From Streptomyces sp. NBC_01268 (GTDB taxonomy: Bacteria; Actinomycetota; Actinomycetes; Streptomycetales; Streptomycetaceae), in contig NZ_CP108454.1 in the NCBI RefSeq assembly GCF_036240795.1, forward strand, positions 868,001 through 932,000: a stretch of 64,000 nt of DNA, read 5' to 3'. Below are positions 58,271 to 64,000 of the stretch, piece after piece. Under the pieces are notes generated by a model that searched no databases, was not told the DNA's origin, and worked only from the letters and a program-made list of their open reading frames with translations. Position 1 is the first letter of the stretch; each line of letters starts with the position of its first letter. A program made the position numbers and the translations under genes.

Positions 58271-59041
58271 TCAGGACTCGGGCCGCACGGCGGTGAGGAG
58301 GAGGACGCCGGTGTCCCCGTACTCGGGCAGGGTGCGGTCCTTGGCCAGCCGGGAGATGGTCAGCGCGGTGGTGAGCGGGGCGAACACGGCGCGCAGGGCG
58401 GTCTCGTCGACCGGGCAGGCGGGCCACACCGGGCCGTCGCCGATGCGGTAGCTGGGCATGCGCTCCATGAAGGAGGCGACGAGTCGCCCGCCGGGGCGCA
58501 CCGCGCGGACGAAGGCCTCGCAGAGGGCCGTGAACTCGTCGAAGTCCTCGGTGACGCTCTCGGCGACGAAGTTCATGGAGGCGCTGCCGTAGGCGCCGTC
58601 GGCGAGGTCCCCCGCGTACCCGGCGACGACCCGGACCCGGGCGAGGGCCTCCGGCAAGGTGGCGGGCAGGGTGGGGTTCAGGGTCCGGCACAGGTCGTAG
58701 AAGGGCGTCCAGCCTGGGTCCGGGCCGTGTGTCAGCTGCCCGCGGAGGTAGGCGCGGCCGGCGGAGGAGGGTTCGAGCGCGTCGATGCGGCGGACGGCGC
58801 CGGCGGCGAGCATCAGCGGGTAGAGGTTGGGGCCCGCGCCGAGTTCGAGGGAGCGGGCGGTGCCGCGGGGGGCGAACCCGCGGTAGAAGGTGGAGTGGTG
58901 GTGGATGACGCCGATGTCGCAGGGGTGCAGCCGGCGGTAGTTCTCGGCCAGGTAGGCGTCGACCGGCCAGGCGTCCCAGTCCGCGTCGCGGTTCCGGCGG
59001 GGCGTGTCCCGCCCGAGGGCGGGGCGGCGGGCCGTGGACAT
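58271..59041 (-). CDS. SAM-dependent methyltransferase (NNMT/PNMT-like)
   Basis: This 256-residue protein starts at the ATG at 59041. It has WPVDAYLAENYRRLHPCD near the start, the SAM motif I SLELGAGPNLYPLMLAAGA near residue 63, IDALEPSSAGRAYL (motif II acidic), ASMNFVAESVTEDFDEFTAL and VRPGGRLVASFMERMPSYRI (motif III/post-III). This is the small-molecule methyltransferase layout of Streptomyces NNMT/PNMT/TEMT-like proteins. Its ATG overlaps the stop of the oxoamine synthase fusion (shared TGA/ATG bases), so it is translated with it; it may methylate that enzyme's product. Convergent with the glycan operon. Confidence 0.87.
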   Translation of the reverse strand: MSTARRPALGRDTPRRNRDADWDAWPVDAYLAENYRRLHPCDIGVIHHHSTFYRGFAPRGTARSLELGAGPNLYPLMLAAGAVRRIDALEPSSAGRAYLRGQLTHGPDPGWTPFYDLCRTLNPTLPATLPEALARVRVVAGYAGDLADGAYGSASMNFVAESVTEDFDEFTALCEAFVRAVRPGGRLVASFMERMPSYRIGDGPVWPACPVDETALRAVFAPLTTALTISRLAKDRTLPEYGDTGVLLLTAVRPES

Positions 59042-62000
59042 CACGGCTCCGGGGACTGTCCGGCCGGGACCGCGCCGGGACGGGCGGGCACACTGTGCTG
59101 GAGCGGGAAGCGCCGCGCGAGGGCGGTGAGCGCGTCGTCGAGCTGGTCGATCTCCTCGTCGGTGTTGGCGGCGGTGATCTGGACGCGGAAGCCGACCCGG
59201 TCGCGCGGCACCAGCGGGTAACTGGCCAGGGTGACGTAGATGCCGCGCTCCCACAGGAAGGCGGCGACGGCCGCGAGGTCGTCCGCTTCGGCGAGGGGGA
59301 TCTCGATGATGGGCAGGCCGTCGGTGTTGGGGGTGTCGATGCCCAGGCCGCGCACGTGGTGCAGGACGCGGGCGGTCCTGCGGTGCAGGTCGGCGCGGAG
59401 CGCGTCGCCGCGTTCGTCGTTGACGTGGAGTCCGGCGAGGGCGGTGGCGAGCGAGGCGGTCGGTGAGGGGCCGGAGTACAGGTAGGGGGCGGCGGCCACC
59501 TTGAGGTGGTCCTTGAGGCGCCGGGGCACGGCGAGGAAGGCGAGCAGGGAGGAGTAGGCCTTGGAGAATCCGCCGACCAGGACGATGCCGTCGTAGCTCT
59601 CGCCGAGGTGGCGGACGATGCCGTTGCCGCGCGATCCGTACGGGCTGGTCTCGCCCGGGGTGCGTTCGCCGATGACCCCGAAGCCGTGGGCGTCGTCGAC
59701 GTACAGCAGGGCGCCGTTGGCCCGGCAGATCCGGGCGAGTCCGGGCAGGTCGGGGTAGTTGCCGGTCATGCTGTTGACGCCGTCCATGCACACCAGCCGG
59801 GGGCCTCCGCCGGGCGCCTCCCGCAGCATCGTGTCGAGCTCCCACGGCCGGTCGGCGTGGAAGCGGTGCACCTCGGCACCTTGGCCGCGGGCGATGACGC
59901 AGGCGTCGTAGATCGTCCGGTGGGCCTGGGCCTCGACGTAGATCCGGCCGCCGGCGGCGAGCAGCGGGATGACCGACTGGTGGATGAGGGTGATGGTGGG
60001 CAGCAGCAGGGTGTCCGGGGCGCCGAGCAGGTCGGTGAGCCGTTCCTCGATGCGGGGGTAGAGGCGGGGGCTGCCGATCAGCCGGGACCAGCTGGGGTGG
60101 GTGCCCCAGGCACGGACCTGGGGTTCGATGGCGGCCATGATCTCGGGGTCGAGGTCGAAGCCGAGGTAGTTGCAGGAGGCGAAGTCGATCAGCCAGTGGT
60201 CGCCGACGCGGAGCCTGCGCCCGTCGATCTCGTCGATGACGGCGTCGCACATCGGACTGGTCCGCTTGAGCCGTTCCAGGTCGTGCCAGCGGGCGTCGGG
60301 GCGGGCGGAGGGGGATCCGGTTCTGGCTCTCGTTCCGGCTCCGCGACCTGATCCGGAACCGGGCGCGGAGGCGGCCGCGGACGCGGTGGGGGCGCGGGCG
60401 GGCGGACGGTCGGGGGTGCGGGCTGCCTCGGACGGGGGCGGCGGGGTGGCGGGACGGCCCGGGCCCGCGGCCCGGCCCCGCACGGCGTGCTTGGCCGGCT
60501 CGGGGGCGCGGCGCAGGAAGGTCTCGGCCTGGTGGGCGGTCATCGGCCGGGCGAAGAGGAAGCCCTGTCCGTAGCGGCAGCCCATGTCGGCGAGGAGGGC
60601 CCGCTGCTCCTCGTTCTCGATGCCCTCGGCGACGACCTGGAGCCCGAGGACGTCGGCGATGCGGACGATGCCCTCGACGAGCGCGACCTGCTGCCGGTCG
60701 GAGGTGATGTCGTCGATGAACGACTTGTCGACCTTCAGGACGTCGATGGGGAACTCGCGGAGATAGCTGAGCGAGGAGAAGCCGGTGCCGAAGTCGTCGA
60801 TGGCGATGGAGACGCCGAGGTCCTTCAGCGCCCGCATGGTCGTGCCGATCTGCTCGTCCCTGCGCATCAGCACGCTCTCGGTCAGCTCCAGGACGAGGGA
60901 GTCGGCGGCGAGGCCGGTGGCACGCAGGGTGTGCCGGACCACGTCGAGCAGCCCGGGGTCGCGGAACTGGCGGGCGGAGACGTTGACGTTGGCGCGCAGC
61001 GGCGGGGTACGGGGGCGGGAGCGCTGCCAGCGGGAGATGTCCCGGGCCGCGTGGTCGAGGACCCAGGCGCCGAGCGGCATGATGTGCCCGCTCTCCTCGG
61101 CCAGGGTGATGAACTGGTCCGGCGGGACCATCCCCCGGCGGGCGTGCGGCCAGCGGATGAGGGCCTCGAAGCCGGCCAGGGCGCCGTCGTCGACCTCGAC
61201 GATGGGCTGGTAGCGCAGGGCGAAGGCGTGGTCGGCGATGGCGGTGTCCATGCCGGCCTGGAGCTCGTGCCGGGCGACCAGCCGGGAGTGCAGCTCGGGC
61301 CGGAAGCGGCGCCAGCGCTTCTTGCCGGCGGCCTTGGCGGCGTACAGGGCGAGGTCGGCGTGGCCGAGGAGCTCCTCGGCGTGGGCGCTGTCGAGGACGG
61401 TGGCGACGCCCACGCTGGTGGAGACGGAGACGGCGCCGTCGGTGAGGCGGAAGGGCTGGCTGAGGGTGTGCACGATCTCGGCGGCGAGGGCCTCGGCGTC
61501 GCCGGGTTCGCGGGCGCCCTCGATGAGGACGCCGAACTCGTCGCCGCCGAGCCGGGCCGCGGTGTCGGTGAGCCGGAGCACGGAGGTGAGGCGGCGGGCG
61601 ACGGCGACGAGGAGTTCGTCGCCGACGGAGTGCCCCATGGTGTCGTTGACGACCTTGAAGTCGTCGAGGTCGACGAAGAGCATGCAGGTCAGGGTGGCTT
61701 CGCGGCGGCCGCGCAGCAGGGCGCGCTCGATGCGTTCCAGGAGCAGCACCCGGTTGGGCAGGCCGGTGAGCGAGTCGTGGAAGGCGCGGTGGGTGAGCTC
61801 GCGCTCCAGTTTGCGCTGCTCGGTGACGTCCCGGAGGGTCAGGACCAGGCCGTGGACGGTGGCCTCGTTGCGCAGGTTGCTGCAGCGGACCTCGACCTCC
61901 AGGTCGGCGGCGCCGCCGTGCAGCAGCTTCCAGTCGTCGCGGGCGTCGATGTCGCCGCGCGCGCGGACGTCGGCGAGGATCCGCAGGGCGCTCTGCGCGT

Positions 62001-63633
62001 CGCCGGGGGCGAGGAGTTCGGTGAGGGGGGTGCCGGGCAGCAGGGAGTGGCCGAACATCGACTCGGCGGAGGGGCTGGCGTACCGGACGGTGTCGTCGTC
62101 GTCGACGATGAGGATGACGTCCGAGGTGTTGTGCACCAGGGTGCGGAAGTAGGCCTCGCTGGTGCGGCGGCTGACCTCCTCGCTGAGTCCGAACCGCTCC
62201 AGGGCGAGCGCCGCCTGGGAGGCGAGGGACTGGGCGGGGCCGGAGATCTCGAACAGCTTCTTGTCCGTGCCGGCGAACAGGAGCGCGCCGAGCAACGACT
62301 CGCCGGCGGCCGGGGCCTGGAGGGCGAGCGGGCAGACCAGCACATGGCTCTCGGGCTCGGCCGCGGCGGCGAGGGCCGGGTCGAGGCGGTCGACGGGGAG
62401 CAGCCGCCTGCCGTCGCCGAGGAGCTCGGTCCAGGAGACGCTCCGGGAGCCGGGGCCGGTGATCTCCGCGATCTGGATGTTCCACGGGTGGCCGGCGGTG
62501 GGCACGGCGGTGAGCCGGCCGCGCCGGTCGCGGGCGAGCAGGATCGTCCGGTGCGGCGTGCCGGCGCCGAAGAGGGTGGCGGCCGCGGTCTCGACGGCCG
62601 CGGCGACCTCGCGGGGGCTCAGGGCGGCGACCAGGGAGGCGGCGGCGACGCGCAGGCTGCGCTCGCGGGCCTCGGCCTTGCGGTGGTCGGTCATCATGCC
62701 CCAGAGCCGTACCAGGACCAGCAGGAACATGATCGCGGAGAAGATCGCGATGACACCGACGTCCCGGTCGGGGTCCCGGCGCAGCGACTGGAAGAGCAGC
62801 AGGGCGGGCGCGATGAGGGAGGCGGCCGCCAGCAGCAGGAGCCGCCGTTCGGCGATCCCCGGGGCCGGTGCGGGAGCGGGCTCGGTCAGGCCGGTCATCG
62901 AGGGGTGCAGGGCGGCGAGGCCCCATGCGGTGAAGAAGACCACCCAGCCGAGGTCCCAGGGGGTGCCGACCTGCCAGGTGCCCTCCATCTGCTGCATGCC
63001 GTAGACGACGTCGGAGAAGAGGATGCCGCAGGTGCCGAGGGTGAGGAGCTGGACGGCGCGGGAGCGCAGTCCGCCGGGTACGAGGAGCCGGGCGAGCATG
63101 GCGAGCATCAGCACGTCGCCCAGGGGGTAGGCGATGGAGATCGCGCGCTCGACCCACGTCATGTCGGGGGACGTGGCGAGCGGGGTGATCAGGTTGACCC
63201 AGGAGAGCAGGGCGAGCCCGGAGGTGAGGATGAGCGCGTCGAGCGCCACCGCGAGGTCCCGTCCGGCGGCCCGGTGGCGGATGAAGCCGTACAGGCCGAG
63301 GGCGAAGAGCGGATAGGTGGCGAGGTAGAAGGCGTCCGCGACGGAGGGGAAGGGCCGGTTCTGGTGGAAGAACGCCTCCAGCACGTTGTACGCGGTGTCG
63401 CCCGCGACGAAGGTGAAGTTGGCGGCGGCCAGCACGAGCCAGGGCCAGCGGCGGGCCGGGCGGTGCAGCCTGACGCCCGTGAGGATGGCGGCGACCCCGC
63501 TGAGGCCGATGAGCGCCCACAGCACGGTGTGCCGGGACGGCACCTCCAGGTAGGCGACGGTCAGGGCGGCCACGAACAGCACGTACACGAGGGTCCACCA
63601 GCGCAGTGGCCCGGTCAGCTGTCGCAGCGCCAT
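59041..63633 (-). CDS. Membrane GAF-PAS-GGDEF-EAL protein fused to a PLP alpha-oxoamine synthase
   Basis: One uninterrupted 1530-residue frame, ATG 63633 with AAGGGGG about 8 bp upstream. About nine TM helices span residues 10-320; GAF-like 330-460; PAS about 470-590 (TSDVILIVDDDDTVRYASPS). GGDEF is at about 695 (RLGGDEFGVLIEG) with an RLTD inhibitory site five residues before it. EAL is at about 821 (GFEALIRWPHA), with ELTES, IDDFGTGFSSL, KVDKSF and EGIENEEQ, all catalytic residues present. After a Pro/Ala linker (about 1040-1115) comes a complete alpha-oxoamine synthase: FASCNYLGFDLD, VDDAHGFGVIGE, and PLP Lys1358 in GGFSKAYSSL. Two normally separate proteins joined; an internal start cannot be excluded. 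Confidence 0.9.
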   Translation of the reverse strand: MALRQLTGPLRWWTLVYVLFVAALTVAYLEVPSRHTVLWALIGLSGVAAILTGVRLHRPARRWPWLVLAAANFTFVAGDTAYNVLEAFFHQNRPFPSVADAFYLATYPLFALGLYGFIRHRAAGRDLAVALDALILTSGLALLSWVNLITPLATSPDMTWVERAISIAYPLGDVLMLAMLARLLVPGGLRSRAVQLLTLGTCGILFSDVVYGMQQMEGTWQVGTPWDLGWVVFFTAWGLAALHPSMTGLTEPAPAPAPGIAERRLLLLAAASLIAPALLLFQSLRRDPDRDVGVIAIFSAIMFLLVLVRLWGMMTDHRKAEARERSLRVAAASLVAALSPREVAAAVETAAATLFGAGTPHRTILLARDRRGRLTAVPTAGHPWNIQIAEITGPGSRSVSWTELLGDGRRLLPVDRLDPALAAAAEPESHVLVCPLALQAPAAGESLLGALLFAGTDKKLFEISGPAQSLASQAALALERFGLSEEVSRRTSEAYFRTLVHNTSDVILIVDDDDTVRYASPSAESMFGHSLLPGTPLTELLAPGDAQSALRILADVRARGDIDARDDWKLLHGGAADLEVEVRCSNLRNEATVHGLVLTLRDVTEQRKLERELTHRAFHDSLTGLPNRVLLLERIERALLRGRREATLTCMLFVDLDDFKVVNDTMGHSVGDELLVAVARRLTSVLRLTDTAARLGGDEFGVLIEGAREPGDAEALAAEIVHTLSQPFRLTDGAVSVSTSVGVATVLDSAHAEELLGHADLALYAAKAAGKKRWRRFRPELHSRLVARHELQAGMDTAIADHAFALRYQPIVEVDDGALAGFEALIRWPHARRGMVPPDQFITLAEESGHIMPLGAWVLDHAARDISRWQRSRPRTPPLRANVNVSARQFRDPGLLDVVRHTLRATGLAADSLVLELTESVLMRRDEQIGTTMRALKDLGVSIAIDDFGTGFSSLSYLREFPIDVLKVDKSFIDDITSDRQQVALVEGIVRIADVLGLQVVAEGIENEEQRALLADMGCRYGQGFLFARPMTAHQAETFLRRAPEPAKHAVRGRAAGPGRPATPPPPSEAARTPDRPPARAPTASAAASAPGSGSGRGAGTRARTGSPSARPDARWHDLERLKRTSPMCDAVIDEIDGRRLRVGDHWLIDFASCNYLGFDLDPEIMAAIEPQVRAWGTHPSWSRLIGSPRLYPRIEERLTDLLGAPDTLLLPTITLIHQSVIPLLAAGGRIYVEAQAHRTIYDACVIARGQGAEVHRFHADRPWELDTMLREAPGGGPRLVCMDGVNSMTGNYPDLPGLARICRANGALLYVDDAHGFGVIGERTPGETSPYGSRGNGIVRHLGESYDGIVLVGGFSKAYSSLLAFLAVPRRLKDHLKVAAAPYLYSGPSPTASLATALAGLHVNDERGDALRADLHRRTARVLHHVRGLGIDTPNTDGLPIIEIPLAEADDLAAVAAFLWERGIYVTLASYPLVPRDRVGFRVQITAANTDEEIDQLDDALTALARRFPLQHSVPARPGAVPAGQSPEP

Positions 63634-63682
63634 CGTCGACCGCCCCCTTGCCAGGTGGCCCGCAGGAGCCCGAGTACGTCCA

Positions 63683-63729
63683 GTCTCCCGGGTACGGCGG
63701 GGCCGTGCATCTCGCGGCGCCCGGGAGAC
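63683..63729 (-). terminator. Inverted repeat downstream of the ABM-fold gene
   Basis: GTCTCCCGGG (63683-63692) and CCCGGGAGAC (63720-63729) are perfect 10-bp arms around a 27-nt loop, 9 bp after the stop of the right-edge gene on the minus strand. Likely its terminator. Confidence 0.55.
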
Positions 63730-63738
63730 CGGAGCGTG

Positions 63739-64000
63739 TCAGCGGGCGAGCTCGCCCATGGCGCCCCAGCCCTGCTGCGGCACCTCGACGTTGATGATCT
63801 CGGGGGTGGACGCGATGGCTCCGGCCATCGTCTCCAGGCCGGCCTTGAAGTGGGCGGACGCGACGTGGGCGGCGCCCGCCTCGGCGTCGGCGAAGGCCTC
63901 CAGGAGGACGTACTGGTGCGGGTCGTCGACGCTGCGCGACCAGTCGAAGAAGAGGTTCCCGGGCTCCTCGCGGGTGGCGCGGGTGAAGTCGGCGACGAGG
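63739..64000 (-). CDS. Antibiotic biosynthesis monooxygenase (ABM/YgiN)-fold protein, 5' partial
   Basis: The frame enters from the right edge and ends at TGA (63739-63741), giving the last 87 residues. The sequence reads LVADFTRATREEPGNLFFDW, YVLLEAFADAEAGAAHVASA, HFKAGLETMAGAIASTPEII and a short tail. This is the ABM/quinol monooxygenase pattern (REEPGNL.F and YE.F.D..A...H..S.HF). Such dimeric ferredoxin-like proteins are often cofactor-free quinol oxygenases. The N-terminus (about 15-20 residues) lies outside the window. Confidence 0.9.
   Translation of the reverse strand, partial: LVADFTRATREEPGNLFFDWSRSVDDPHQYVLLEAFADAEAGAAHVASAHFKAGLETMAGAIASTPEIINVEVPQQGWGAMGELAR

Noticed and set aside
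58271..63598. Very long alternative minus-strand frame over the fusion gene
   Set aside because: Only its last 256 codons (from 59041) are real, as the methyltransferase; the rest is a +1 shadow of the GGDEF-EAL fusion.

Overview
The window is very GC-rich actinobacterial DNA, almost certainly a Streptomyces chromosome segment. The signs are the codon bias (strong G/C at third positions), GTG starts, ATGA/GTGA-coupled operons, families typical of the genus (DUF3040, DUF5133, DUF2252, monomeric NADP isocitrate dehydrogenase) and a Streptomyces-type contractile injection system (CIS). No rRNA, tRNA, CRISPR array, transposase or integrase was seen, so nothing suggests a recent island. The species cannot be named from the sequence alone.

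Region 1 (1-9735, + strand) is the downstream half of a CIS operon. It holds a proline-rich VQR-repeat protein that enters from the left edge, then a tube protein, a LysM baseplate protein, a VgrG/gp5-gp27-like spike, a PAAR tip, a gp25-like wedge, a baseplate J-like protein, a tail-protein-I-like protein, and a zinc-ribbon/single-TM/discoidin-like membrane protein resembling the CisA type of membrane partner. Sheath and ATPase genes must lie to the left. Region 2 (9.8-11.9 kb) is the PTS-dependent dihydroxyacetone kinase dhaKLM, closed by a 40-bp inverted repeat whose loop carries a 10-bp tandem repeat. Region 3 (12.1-25.7 kb) is metabolic: a FadH-like reductase, a PadR regulator, a PHBH-fold flavoprotein, DUF2252, a HutC-type GntR regulator with matching operators, an amino acid permease pair, and a three-gene operon of a glycerol-kinase-like protein with GlpA-like and GlpB-like flavoproteins. 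With dhaKLM this suggests triose/polyol metabolism.

Region 4 (25.7-32.2 kb) carries a Nudix hydrolase, a small unknown, a twin-RCK membrane protein with a degenerate pore, a D,D-carboxypeptidase, DUF3040 and DUF5133 proteins and an NAD-dependent epimerase. Region 5 (32.2-35.6 kb) looks like a sulfur-control locus. A 36-codon leader peptide ending RHIDLLRVCSAA, followed by a hairpin, precedes a glutathionyl-hydroquinone-reductase-like protein that has lost its catalytic Cys. On the other strand are an Rrf2 regulator and an SfnB/DszC-like flavin enzyme with TATTCC repeats at its promoter. Region 6 (35.7-43.0 kb) has a tandem Usp, a secreted CAP protein, a fusion of ECF sigma factor, zinc finger, TM and CAP domain, the icd gene with a perfect terminator, and a PAP2-like membrane protein.

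Region 7 (43.3-58.2 kb) has a GH15 enzyme and then a translationally coupled surface-glycan operon: three types of glycosyltransferase, a flippase fused to a nucleotidyltransferase-like domain, a thymidylate-kinase-like domain fused to a GT4, a PIG-L deacetylase, an ArnT/PMT-like membrane transferase and an exported GH-like protein. Region 8 (58.3-63.6 kb, - strand) is the most unusual: one 1530-residue open frame joins membrane, GAF, PAS, GGDEF and EAL modules to a complete PLP alpha-oxoamine synthase, and is translationally coupled to a SAM methyltransferase. A partial antibiotic-biosynthesis-monooxygenase-fold gene runs off the right edge.

Strongest leads: the c-di-GMP/oxoamine synthase fusion, the sigma/zinc/TM/CAP fusion, the cysteine-type leader peptide upstream of a Cys-less GST, and the VQR-repeat CIS protein.
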